NCBI GenBank assembly: GCA_003169195.1
Contig: PMQB01000601.1
Coordinates: 12,893 to 47,356, forward strand
Length of the DNA: 34,464 nucleotides
Direction of reading: 5' to 3'
Origin: Bryobacterales bacterium
GTDB lineage: Bacteria; Acidobacteriota; Terriglobia; Bryobacterales; Bryobacteraceae
Shown: positions 16,747-24,370 of the stretch, in pieces
How positions within the stretch are numbered: the stretch's first letter is position 1
Layout: each line of letters starts with the position of its first letter
Made by a program: the position numbers and the translations under genes
Notes under the pieces: model-generated
Databases searched by the model: none
What the model was told of the DNA's origin: nothing
What the model saw: the letters and a program-made list of their open reading frames with translations, nothing else

Positions 16747-17751
16747 TTACTTCGCGGCTGCTTCGTCCAACACAGCAAACGCCAGTAATTCTGCCGGAAA
16801 CACCGGCGGCCTGTTGCGAGCCACCACAAACAGCCGGTTCCATTCGGGTACGAACAAGCCCGTTCGCCCTTCTTCCACCGTGTCTACCCGCGCCATCGAC
16901 ACGTACTCATCCGCTGTCTTCTGCTTGTAGACAGCCAACAGCCCCTCGCCACCTACCACATAAACGCGCTTCCGCTCCCGGTCGTAAAAAACGTCATCCG
17001 CATCCGCCACCGTCGACATCGATGTCACTACCGCGCCATCGTCCATATTCACCACCAGCAGCTTCGCCGGTCTGTGCGACACCACAAAAATGCGGCGGTT
17101 CGCTTCGTCCAGCGCCATCGGCACATTCTCCCGCTGCCGGATCGGCCATGATTCCGTAATCGTCTGGCTGCGACGGTCAATCACCGAGATCTCGCCCACA
17201 CCCGGCAAGTTCACAAAGATATGGTTGCCAATCGAATCCAATTGGAACGACTCCGGATGCGATCGCAACTGTATATCCGTTCGCTTACCTGACTGCAGAT
17301 CCAGCAAGGCCAGCGATCCCACGCCCCAGCCCACCACCACACTCTTCCCGCCAGGCGCCAAACGGATGCGGTCTGCATCGCCGCCCATCAATCGGCTGTC
17401 CAACAGCTTCAGCGTTTTGCCATCGTACGTGCGCACGCTGCCGTCGGCCGCGTTCGACACCAGCAGGTGGTCGCTCTCCGCTACGTAGACTAAATCCTGC
17501 GGCTGCGCTAGATCGGGAATGCTGTCCAGATGACGTAGCGTTTGTCCATCAAAGATCTCGATCGTATTGTGGCCGGTGGCCGCCACAAAGATCCGCTGCC
17601 CTTTCACATCCGCGGCCATGTGTTGAATCGGACCATCTAAGCCCGGCACCGCAACCCCGTTCAGTTGTTTCAGCACCTCAGGGCCACGGGCGTGAGGCAA
17701 GTGAATCGGCAACGTGACGAAGGCGGCAGCTAGGAGGCACCGAAGGCGCAT
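16747..17751 (-). CDS. Exported YVTN-type beta-propeller protein (copy 1)
   Basis: 334 residues with a signal peptide (MRLRCLLAAAFVTLPIHL). Repeated blades of about 42 residues carry 'GQRIFVAATGHNTIEIFDGQT', 'SDHLLVSNAADGSVRTYDG' and 'EANRRIFVVSHRPAKLLVVN', the YVTN/NHL-type seven-blade propeller pattern. It is a paralogue of the next gene upstream: both share HPESFQ, DEANRRIFV, a DADD-x-FYD block and a RTGLFV-x-EWNRLF C-terminal motif. They lie 9 bp apart on the same strand and are probably co-transcribed. Function unknown: a periplasmic binding or scaffold protein rather than an enzyme. A complete propeller is likely, since the length fits seven blades. Confidence 0.78.
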   Translation of the reverse strand: MRLRCLLAAAFVTLPIHLPHARGPEVLKQLNGVAVPGLDGPIQHMAADVKGQRIFVAATGHNTIEIFDGQTLRHLDSIPDLAQPQDLVYVAESDHLLVSNAADGSVRTYDGKTLKLLDSRLMGGDADRIRLAPGGKSVVVGWGVGSLALLDLQSGKRTDIQLRSHPESFQLDSIGNHIFVNLPGVGEISVIDRRSQTITESWPIRQRENVPMALDEANRRIFVVSHRPAKLLVVNMDDGAVVTSMSTVADADDVFYDRERKRVYVVGGEGLLAVYKQKTADEYVSMARVDTVEEGRTGLFVPEWNRLFVVARNRPPVFPAELLAFAVLDEAAAK

Positions 17752-17760
17752 CCCCCAATG

Positions 17761-18771
17761 TTACTGCGGCTGATACACGCGTATCTCTGCTTTGTGGCTG
17801 CTAAACTCACGCACGGCGGCAAACAAACGGTTCCACTCGGCCACAAACAAGCCCGTGCGCGTCCCCGCCACCGTTGCCACCGAATCCAGGCGCAGGTATT
17901 TGTCGGCCGTCTCCTGCGCGTAAACAGCAATCTGTCCCTGCCCGCCCAACACATAAAGACGTGCATGAATCGGATCGTAGAAAAGGTCATCGGCATCGCC
18001 CACCGTCGACAACTGAGCCAGCACCAATCCCGAATCCATGTCTAAGACGAGCATCCGCGACGGACGGCGGCATGCTACAAAGATGCGCCGGTTCGCCTCA
18101 TCTATCGCCATCGCAAAGTTTTCCTGGCCCTCTTTGACGGGCCATTCTGCCAGCACTTTGAGTGTGTCGCTATCGGCCACTGCAATTTCATGGGCTTCGG
18201 GAACATTGATGTACAGCCGCGGCTGCTTCTCCGCAAATTGAAACGACTCGGGGTGCGCCTTCAACGGAATCTCGGCCAAGTGTTTGCCCGCGGTGTCAAG
18301 AATCGCCAACGCGCCTTCACCATAGCCAACGTATACCCGGTTCCGCGCTAAATCCACGCGAAGATTGTCCGCGTCTCGCCCTAAATGCACAATGCCCGTG
18401 GCCTTCAATGTTGAACCATCGAACAGATGCACGCTGCCATCGGCCGCGCTCGTCACAAAAACGCGATTAGACGCTTTCACATACGCTACGCCCTGCGGTT
18501 CTCTGATACTCGAGATCGTCGCCACTAGCGTGTTCGAGCGGACATCCAGAACGGCAACCGCGTCATCACCCAGCGCTGCCGCGAATAGCCGGCCACTATA
18601 AATGTCTGCTGCCAAATGATCGATTCGGCCATGCAATTCCGTGAGTGGAATCGTGCCCATGAGCGTGAGCGGTGCCGGCGTTTCTCTATGCGCAGCCAGC
18701 GCTGCACAAAAGAGTACCGCAGTGGCGCAAGGCCTTACCCTGCGAAATACCTGGAAATCTTTCAAAGCCAA
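17761..18771 (-). CDS. Exported YVTN-type beta-propeller protein (copy 2)
   Basis: 336 residues. An N-terminal hydrophobic segment follows several basic residues (FRRVRPCATAVLFCAALAAH), so it is probably exported. Blades include 'RIDHLAADIYSGRLFAAALG', 'ASNRVFVTSAADGSVHLFDG' and 'EANRRIFVACRRPSRMLVLD'. The best available start is a TTG at 18771, immediately after the TAA of the PEP-CTERM gene (18772-18774), which suggests translational coupling. A start a few codons downstream cannot be excluded. It is a tandem duplicate of the downstream propeller gene, diverged but clearly homologous along its whole length. Confidence 0.75.
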   Translation of the reverse strand: MALKDFQVFRRVRPCATAVLFCAALAAHRETPAPLTLMGTIPLTELHGRIDHLAADIYSGRLFAAALGDDAVAVLDVRSNTLVATISSIREPQGVAYVKASNRVFVTSAADGSVHLFDGSTLKATGIVHLGRDADNLRVDLARNRVYVGYGEGALAILDTAGKHLAEIPLKAHPESFQFAEKQPRLYINVPEAHEIAVADSDTLKVLAEWPVKEGQENFAMAIDEANRRIFVACRRPSRMLVLDMDSGLVLAQLSTVGDADDLFYDPIHARLYVLGGQGQIAVYAQETADKYLRLDSVATVAGTRTGLFVAEWNRLFAAVREFSSHKAEIRVYQPQ

Positions 18772-18780
18772 TTACAGCAG
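18761..18780 (-). repeat. 20-bp repeated element, copy 1
   Basis: Minus strand CTGCTGTAATTGGCTTTGAA; 19 of 20 bases match the copy at 20221-20240. It spans the PEP-CTERM stop codon and the start of propeller copy 2. Confidence 0.6.
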
Positions 18781-19440
18781 ATGTCGATCCCGTTGACTAC
18801 GTTTGCGCTTCAATCCAATCAGCAATCCGGCCGTCCCCACACTCGTCAACAAGACGCTACTTGGTTCAGGCACGGGCGACGGGTTGTTGCTCCCGAGCAA
18901 GTCGCCAATCTGGGTCCAGGGTTCCGTCTCATTCGCAGATCCAATCGGACTCCCGTTCAAAATGCTGTTACTGTCCACCACACTAAACGCAGTGCCGTTC
19001 AGAGTGAAGGAAATTGTGGAATTTGTCAACCCAATGTCACTGCCGTCAAACCCGTTCGCCGTCGTGCCCGATAAAATAACCGTCTGGCCGGGGAGAATTG
19101 AAAATCCCCCTGCCCCAATGAGGCTGTCCCATAGAGTGAACGAACTTGCCCCCGACGTCACGGTGAAGCCTTGACTTAAGGTCACTGCCGTAGTCCCCGT
19201 ATTGGTCAAACGAATAGCCGATTCGTCCGGATCACTCGACGTCGCTTCAGAGCTACTGCCTAAAAACGTAGTGTTCGGGCTTCCGATCCAAGGGTTCGGC
19301 AGAGCACCGGTATTTCCTCCAGCGGGAGGAGCCAAATCGTAATAACCGACATAAACGATCACATCCGCCTTCGCCAAGACTGCTGCTGAAAAGGTGAGCA
19401 GACCAAGAGCAAGAAGCTTGTTCTGAATTTGTATTCTCAT
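18772..19440 (-). CDS. PEP-CTERM sorting-domain protein
   Basis: 222 residues. Signal peptide (about 1-25, ending VLAKADV). The central part is Gly/Ser/Thr-rich and beta-strand-like, with no known catalytic motif ('TNTGTTAVTLSQGFTVTSG', 'GQTVILSGTTANGFDG'). C-terminal sorting signal: VPEPSS (190-195), a hydrophobic helix, then KRKRSQR. Such proteins are handled by an exosortase, which is not in this window, and are surface or matrix proteins in exopolysaccharide-making bacteria. The start at ATG 19440 is firm: GGAGAAAG lies about 7 bp upstream and a sigma-70-like promoter before that. First gene of a likely operon with the two propellers. Confidence 0.85.
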   Translation of the reverse strand: MRIQIQNKLLALGLLTFSAAVLAKADVIVYVGYYDLAPPAGGNTGALPNPWIGSPNTTFLGSSSEATSSDPDESAIRLTNTGTTAVTLSQGFTVTSGASSFTLWDSLIGAGGFSILPGQTVILSGTTANGFDGSDIGLTNSTISFTLNGTAFSVVDSNSILNGSPIGSANETEPWTQIGDLLGSNNPSPVPEPSSVLLTSVGTAGLLIGLKRKRSQRDRHLL

Positions 19441-19473
19441 CGTTTTCTTTCTCCGAAAGAAGTGTTCCTCGGC

Positions 19474-19503
19474 ATTATAAAGCGGGGCGCGACGAACCTT
19501 CAA
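19474..19503 (-). promoter_or_regulatory. Sigma-70-like promoter of the PEP-CTERM/propeller operon
   Basis: On the minus strand, TTGAAG (19498-19503), an 18-bp spacer and a perfect TATAAT (19474-19479) precede the PEP-CTERM start by 33 bp. The predicted leader of about 27 nt contains the ribosome site. Confidence 0.6.
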
Positions 19504-19559
19504 TAGGTACGGAACCCGAAAAAATTCGAGAGTGCTAGCCAACTCAACCGCACCTTCAG

Positions 19560-20207
19560 TTACCGCAAACTGGCGCGCATCTCCATCCAGATCTCGAAAT
19601 AAGCCCACTCTGGAGGTGCATTCTCTTCTTGGATATGATCGGGCCGCAGCCTCAAATCTCCCGTCGCAAGCAAGATTTCCCGCACCTTCGCATTCTGTTC
19701 CAGCTTCGCGTGCATGGCCGCCACAATCAACCGATAATGCTCGCCCTTCGTCATCGATCGGTAACGCAATCGCCTTCCTTCAAAGGTGACCCAATCAATC
19801 CCCAGCTTGCGCATGTTATCTTCGCCCACATCGCCGGCCGCTTTCGCTTCGAACGCTGTCATCTGCGCCACCTGCGCTCGCGTATGCGGCCATTGCAAAA
19901 ACGCCGCCTGCGCGCGCGGATCGGCGGAGCCCTCCGGATACAACATCATCTGCCAGAATCCTTCGACACTCGCATACCGGACACCGTTATACACAAACGG
20001 AGTTGCCGCGAAGTTAGAGAGAATTCCGAGTTCATTCCGCTTCGAAAGAATGACCTCTCCCGGTTTTGCCGCTTGCGGAAGAATCTCCCAATCCGGTTTG
20101 TGCGGGTCAATCACAGGAGTCCACCAATGCGCCGGATAGCGGGCGTTCGTGTCAGCTGCCAGCCCTGCGCACATAAAGAGGCAACAAATCGCTATACTCG
20201 TTCGCAT
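19560..20207 (-). CDS. NADAR-domain protein with N-terminal signal peptide
   Basis: 215 residues from ATG 20207. An export signal (MRTSIAICCLFMCAGLAADT) precedes a short linker, then a NADAR/YbiA-like domain at about 50-205: 'NELGILSNFAATPFVYNG', 'YASVEGFWQMMLYPEG', 'MTKGEHYRLIVAAMHAKLEQN' and 'LLATGDLRL'. The SNF motif, the VEGFWQ segment (family E-H/E-G-x-x-Q) and the C-terminal L-L-x-T-G block are the family landmarks. Known NADAR proteins are cytosolic hydrolases of N-glycosidic bonds (riboflavin-pathway intermediates in YbiA; ADP-ribosyl-guanine in phage-defence-linked members). Export would be unusual. The frame is open to 20231, but that would place a repeated element in the coding sequence. 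Separated from the PEP-CTERM operon by 119 bp, so probably its own unit. Confidence 0.75.
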   Translation of the reverse strand: MRTSIAICCLFMCAGLAADTNARYPAHWWTPVIDPHKPDWEILPQAAKPGEVILSKRNELGILSNFAATPFVYNGVRYASVEGFWQMMLYPEGSADPRAQAAFLQWPHTRAQVAQMTAFEAKAAGDVGEDNMRKLGIDWVTFEGRRLRYRSMTKGEHYRLIVAAMHAKLEQNAKVREILLATGDLRLRPDHIQEENAPPEWAYFEIWMEMRASLR

Positions 20208-20220
20208 GGAAAGGGAACCA

Positions 20221-20240
20221 TTCAAAGCCAATTACACCAG
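20221..20240 (-). repeat. 20-bp repeated element, copy 2
   Basis: Minus strand CTGGTGTAATTGGCTTTGAA, lying 14 bp upstream of the NADAR ATG. It shares 16 contiguous bases plus three more with copy 1, both upstream of minus-strand genes. Confidence 0.6.
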
Positions 20241-20371
20241 AGCGGCCCACTCTCCATTCCAGGCGCTGAGTGAAACATCCTGAATATTAGACTTCCATGA
20301 AACGCAAATAGCGTCTCTGCGACAACATCCGTAGATTCAAAATACGGCCTGGATTGGGCCAAGGAGATCAC

Positions 20372-20605
20372 ATGAAGCGAAGTGGTGGAATGACAGGTTT
20401 ATTCATAGCACTGTGGGGTACCCTGGCTCTCTTAAATAGTCTGGGCAAGCCGCGCGTGGCAGCACTCCACACGACTGATATTTTGGGGCTCATCGGGTGT
20501 GGTATGTGCTTCGGAGTCGCGCTGGTTGGACTCATCGCGGGGACGCCCTGGGAGAAGCTGCGTGCGCGATTCTCCACTCGCAAGTCGGGCGAAAATGTGC
20601 GCTAG
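20372..20605 (+). CDS. Small two-helix membrane protein, function unknown
   Basis: 77 residues. Two hydrophobic helices (about residues 6-25 and 38-60), a short polar loop, and a basic C-terminal tail (WEKLRARFSTRKSG). The topology suggests both ends face the cytoplasm. AAGGAGA six bases before ATG 20372 decides the start against an earlier GTG-type start at 20354. I recognise no family. It stands alone, divergent from the NADAR gene and followed 14 bp later by a kinase N-terminal remnant. Confidence 0.7.
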   Translation: MKRSGGMTGLFIALWGTLALLNSLGKPRVAALHTTDILGLIGCGMCFGVALVGLIAGTPWEKLRARFSTRKSGENVR

Positions 20606-20619
20606 AATCGGCGCTTAGC

Positions 20620-20751
20620 ATGACAGCCGAACAGTGGCGCGACTTAGAGCAGTTGTACGACGCCGTGCGTGGCCTTCCCGAAGCCGAAAAGAGCCACGTA
20701 CTGGGTCGCGTCAACTGCTTGAGAAAAGCGCATCTTCAACGGACTCCATAG
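20620..20751 (+). pseudogene. Remnant of the N-terminus of a Ser/Thr protein kinase
   Basis: ATG 20620 opens a 43-codon frame beginning 'MTAEQWRDLEQLYDAVRGLP' and continuing EAEKSHVLGRV. This closely resembles the conserved N-terminal lead-in (M-T-x-E-x-W-x-x-x-x-x-L-Y/F-x-A-L-x-L-P-x-x-x-R-x-x-F-L) of acidobacterial PknB-type kinases, normally followed by an acidic loop and the kinase domain. After about residue 32 the similarity ends and the frame stops at 20751, with no kinase domain downstream. I infer truncation by deletion. A functional micro-protein is less likely. Confidence 0.6.
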
Positions 20752-21000
20752 CTGCTTTTGCTTGTCTCCCGGCTTCCTCCGCCTACTGTTTGCTGATACA
20801 AAACAACCACACTCAACACACAAATTGAAGGTATTGTCAGTTTGAACCGGCATGTGGAATCCCCTACCGGCGTTGATTTATTGGCACCTCGATTTCTTTG
20901 ATTAGGGCCTAGAATCGTTGTGCCGTCCGCCCAGGCTTTGACATTTACTGATCGTTGCGTGCATCACAGCTAACGTTTCCCGGTAATTCAACCGGCGCTA

Positions 21001-21016
21001 AGTGACCAAGGTCACT
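21001..21016. promoter_or_regulatory. CRP/FNR-like palindrome upstream of or at the start of the cox operon
   Basis: AGTGACCAAGGTCACT is a perfect inverted repeat (AGTGACC/GGTCACT) and fits the CRP-type half-site layout GTGA-N6-TCAC. A TTGACA (20938-20943) lies about 58 bp upstream, without a good -10 box. Because the site covers the GTG that opens the CtaC frame, the true start may lie downstream. Confidence 0.45.
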
Positions 21017-22087
21017 GACAAAACCTCGCGGCCTTGGAACAATCGAACTACTAATAATTCTTTCGCTGAAAGGGCCCCTGTTTTGCTCGCGCCTTTACTT
21101 GCCTTCCTCCAGGCTCAACCGTCTGGCCTTACTGAACACAAAGTCACCAATATGTTCAACCCAATGACGACACCCGCCAAGGCGGAGTTCAACATGGGCA
21201 TGTTGGAATTTGCCATTACCGGTGCGATTTTTGCCGTGGTGGCAGGGCTGCTGATATACACCATGATCCGGTTTCGCCGCCGTCCCAACGACGATTCGCG
21301 GCAAGAGCCGCCGCAGATTTACGGGAGCAACCAAATTGAAGCGGCTTGGACGGTGATCCCGATTCTCATCGTTTTTGTCATCGCGGGCGTGTCGGCGCGC
21401 ACCGTGTGGGGCGTGGAAGATGCGAGTCCGCCGAGCAATGCGGTGCAGGTTAGCGTGGTGGGCCACCAGTTCTGGTGGGAGGTTCACTATCCGGGCTACA
21501 ACATCACAACGGCGAATGAGATTCACGTGCCTGTTTCGCGTAACCGTGAACGCGCCACCTATTTCACTTTGAAATCGACCGACGTGATTCACAGCCTCTG
21601 GATTCCGGAGTTGGGCGGCAAGACCGATTTGATTCCGAACCGCGTGAATCACACCTGGATTGACCCATCGACGCCGGGCATTTTTTGGGGCAATTGCACG
21701 GAGTTCTGCGGCGCGCAACATGCCAACATGTTGATCCAAGTGGTGGTGCAAGAGCCCGCCGATTTCGATAAGTGGGTGGCCGAGCAGCAGCAAGCGCAGG
21801 CCATTCCCGCGGAGATCAGCACGGGACAGAAGCGCTTTCAAATATCGGGGTGCTGGGCTTGTCACGCAGTGAAGGGCACGCGCTTCAACGGCAAAGTTGG
21901 GCCGGATTTGACGCACTTGATGAGCCGCCGGCAGCTAGGGTCGGGCGTGCTCGACAACACGCCGGCCAATCTAAAGGACTGGATTGTGAACCCGCAGCAA
22001 TCGAAACCGGGCTGCTTGATGCCGGCTTCGAAAATGACCGGGCAGAATCTGGACGATCTTGTCGCTTATCTGGAGACTCTCAAGTAG
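21002..22087 (+). CDS. ctaC: Cytochrome c oxidase subunit II with fused C-terminal cytochrome c (caa3 type)
   Basis: 361 residues as drawn. Takes electrons from reduced cytochrome c to the CuA centre. Two membrane helices (about 70-90 and 115-135) are followed by a periplasmic cupredoxin domain with the full CuA set: H197, C232, E234, C236, H240 and M243 (GNCTEFCGAQHANM). The C-terminal cytochrome c domain (about 272-361) has CWACH (284-288) and a probable axial Met at 340 (CLMPA). The aromatic patch HQFWWEVHY (155-163) is conserved. The GTG start at 21002 is uncertain: it lies in a palindrome, and a TTG at about 21083 preceded by GAAAGG would begin directly at the signal-like LLAPLLAFLQA. 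Six bp separate it from ctaD. Confidence 0.9.
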   Translation: MTKVTDKTSRPWNNRTTNNSFAERAPVLLAPLLAFLQAQPSGLTEHKVTNMFNPMTTPAKAEFNMGMLEFAITGAIFAVVAGLLIYTMIRFRRRPNDDSRQEPPQIYGSNQIEAAWTVIPILIVFVIAGVSARTVWGVEDASPPSNAVQVSVVGHQFWWEVHYPGYNITTANEIHVPVSRNRERATYFTLKSTDVIHSLWIPELGGKTDLIPNRVNHTWIDPSTPGIFWGNCTEFCGAQHANMLIQVVVQEPADFDKWVAEQQQAQAIPAEISTGQKRFQISGCWACHAVKGTRFNGKVGPDLTHLMSRRQLGSGVLDNTPANLKDWIVNPQQSKPGCLMPASKMTGQNLDDLVAYLETLK

Positions 22088-22093
22088 GTTCCT

Positions 22094-23752
22094 ATGGCTT
22101 CTATTAATTATCCGCTGGAAAACACTGCTGTTGAACAGAAGGAACATTCCGTTCTCGAAATTCTGTATCGCTGGATCGCCACCACCGATCACAAAAAACT
22201 CGGCCTCATGTACATCATATGCATGCTGCTGTTTTTTGTCATTTCGGGCTTAATGGCGGTAGCCATTCGCATCCAGCTTGCCATCCCGAACAATCATTTC
22301 GTCACTCCGCAAACGTTCAATCAACTGTTCACCATGCATGGCACAACAATGGTGTTTCTGGTAGGCATGCCGATGGTGGCAGGATTGGGCAACTATTTGG
22401 TGCCGCTAATGATTGGCGCGCGCGATATGGCATTTCCACGCTTAAACGCCTTTGGCTTTTGGGCGTTTTTGTTTGGCGGGATTCTGCTTTACTCAAGCTA
22501 TTTCTTTGGCGCGGTGCCGGATGTGGGCTGGTTCGGGTATGCGCCGCTTACCTCGAAGAGCTTTAATCCAGGGCCGAGCACAGACTTCTGGGTGTTGGGC
22601 GTTTTGGTAGCCGGCTTCGGCACGATTGCGAGCGCCATCAACGTAGTGGCCACAACGGTGAGCATGCGCTGCCCCGGCATGACGTTGCGCCGCATGCCTA
22701 TGTTTGTCTGGGTCATGCTGGTTGACGCGCTGCTGATTCTGGTGATCTTCCCGCCGCTCGCCGCCTGCCAAATCATGTTGATGATTGACCGGCTGCTGGG
22801 CGCGAACTTCTTTAACCCACTGGCCAACGGCAACGTTTTGCTGTGGCAGCACATCTTCTGGATCTTCGGCCACCCGGAAGTCTACGTTCTGATTTTCCCC
22901 ATTTTCGCCATCATGTCGGAAGTCGTCCCGGTGTTTTCGCGCAAGCCGATTTTCGGCAAACCCGCCATGGTGGGAGCCATTTGCGTCATCTTCTTTATTG
23001 GCATTGTCGTCTGGGCGCACCACATGTTTACCGTTGGCTTGTCGGCGCTCTCGAACACCTTCTTCGCCACGGCAACAATGCTCGTAGGCATTCCCACCGG
23101 CATCAAAATCTTCAACTGGGTGGCCACCATGTATGGCGGCAAAATCCGCTATTCCACACCCATGTTGTTCGCCTGCGGCTTCTTGTTTCAGTTTCTCGTC
23201 GCCGGCTTAACTGGCATCATGCTCGCCACCGCGCCATTTGACTGGCAGTTACACCACACCTATTTTGTGGTGGGCCACTTCCACTTCACGCTCATTGGCG
23301 GTTTAGTCTTCGGCCTGTTTGCGGGCATTTATTACTGGTTCCCGAAGGCCACCGGCAAAATGAACAGCGAACTGCTGGGACGCCTGCACTTTTGGATTTT
23401 CCTGATTGGCTTTAATGTGACCTTTATCCCCATGCACTTTGCGGGCTTCTTGGGTATGCCAAGACGCGTCTACACCTATCTGCCGGGCCATGGATTAGAA
23501 ACTTGGAATCTGATTTCGACTTGGGGCGTGGCCATTCAGATTGTCGGCATACTGCTCTTCGTTGTGAATATCATTTGGGGCTTGTGGAAGGGCGAAAAGG
23601 CCGGTGACGATCCTTGGGATGCCTGGACGCTGGAGTGGGCCACCAGTTCACCGCCGCCCGAATATAACTTTGAAAAAATTCCGGTAGTGCGCAGCGGAAG
23701 GCCGCTATGGGACCTGAAACACCCTGATGATCCAGATTGGAAATTTGAATAA
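22094..23752 (+). CDS. ctaD: Cytochrome c oxidase subunit I (haem-copper oxidase, A1 type)
   Basis: 552 residues with 12 predicted helices. The proton-pumping terminal oxidase core, reducing O2 at the haem a3-CuB centre. Low-spin haem ligands are H82 (FTMHGT) and H397. H395 binds haem a3 (VGHFHFTL). CuB ligands are H260, H309 and H310 (WAHHMFT), with Y264 as the cross-linked tyrosine. GHPEVY (259-264) carries the Glu that marks A1-type oxidases, and K338 (PTGIK) marks the K-channel. The length is usual. It sits between ctaC and ctaE in the expected order. Confidence 0.95.
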   Translation: MASINYPLENTAVEQKEHSVLEILYRWIATTDHKKLGLMYIICMLLFFVISGLMAVAIRIQLAIPNNHFVTPQTFNQLFTMHGTTMVFLVGMPMVAGLGNYLVPLMIGARDMAFPRLNAFGFWAFLFGGILLYSSYFFGAVPDVGWFGYAPLTSKSFNPGPSTDFWVLGVLVAGFGTIASAINVVATTVSMRCPGMTLRRMPMFVWVMLVDALLILVIFPPLAACQIMLMIDRLLGANFFNPLANGNVLLWQHIFWIFGHPEVYVLIFPIFAIMSEVVPVFSRKPIFGKPAMVGAICVIFFIGIVVWAHHMFTVGLSALSNTFFATATMLVGIPTGIKIFNWVATMYGGKIRYSTPMLFACGFLFQFLVAGLTGIMLATAPFDWQLHHTYFVVGHFHFTLIGGLVFGLFAGIYYWFPKATGKMNSELLGRLHFWIFLIGFNVTFIPMHFAGFLGMPRRVYTYLPGHGLETWNLISTWGVAIQIVGILLFVVNIIWGLWKGEKAGDDPWDAWTLEWATSSPPPEYNFEKIPVVRSGRPLWDLKHPDDPDWKFE

Positions 23753-23756
23753 ACAT

Positions 23757-24362
23757 ATGTCATATCAAGGCGTAATATCAGCGGATGCAAATGCCATCGC
23801 GCAGGACTGGCACCTGCCGGATCGCGGCAGTGTCGGAATCTTGATGCTGATTCTCACGGAATCGGTACTGTTTTCTATGTTCGTCGTCGCTTACATTGTC
23901 TACAACGGACAGAGTAATGTGGGCCCGTATCCGAAAGATGTCTTAACGATTCCGATTCTGGCGACGATTTGTTTGCTTTCCAGTAGCTTGACGATTGTGC
24001 TGGCGGAAAACGCGTTAAAGAACGGCCACCTCGGGAACTTCAAACTTTGGTGGTTGGCCACAATTGCACTGGGCTTGGAATTTCTGACCGCGACCGCCGC
24101 CGAATGGCGGCACCTGATTGTCGACGAGAACCTCACGATCACCACGAATCTGTTTGGGACCACCTATTATTCGCTGGTCGGCTTGCATGCCACCCACGTT
24201 GTGGTTGGCATGATTTTCCTGCTGCTGGTGATGGTGGCAACTTTGTTAGGCCGCAATGTGCAGAAGCAGGAACGGCGCGTGAAGTTTCTTTCCTGGTACT
24301 GGCATTTTGTGGATGCTGTTTGGGTAGTGGTGTTCACGGTTGTGTACGTGATTGGAAGGTAA
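23757..24362 (+). CDS. ctaE: Cytochrome c oxidase subunit III
   Basis: 201 residues with five membrane helices, the short bacterial form lacking the first two helices of the mitochondrial protein. Motifs include 'LTESVLFSMFVVAYIVY', 'TATAAEWRHLI', 'YSLVGLHATHVVVGMIFLL' and a final 'SWYWHFVDAVWVVVFTVVYV', the subunit III signature with the conserved W-H-F-V-D. The start at ATG 23757 is 4 bp after the ctaD stop. The subunit stabilises the binuclear centre and proton entry. Confidence 0.93.
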   Translation: MSYQGVISADANAIAQDWHLPDRGSVGILMLILTESVLFSMFVVAYIVYNGQSNVGPYPKDVLTIPILATICLLSSSLTIVLAENALKNGHLGNFKLWWLATIALGLEFLTATAAEWRHLIVDENLTITTNLFGTTYYSLVGLHATHVVVGMIFLLLVMVATLLGRNVQKQERRVKFLSWYWHFVDAVWVVVFTVVYVIGR

Positions 24363-24370
24363 CCAGAGAC

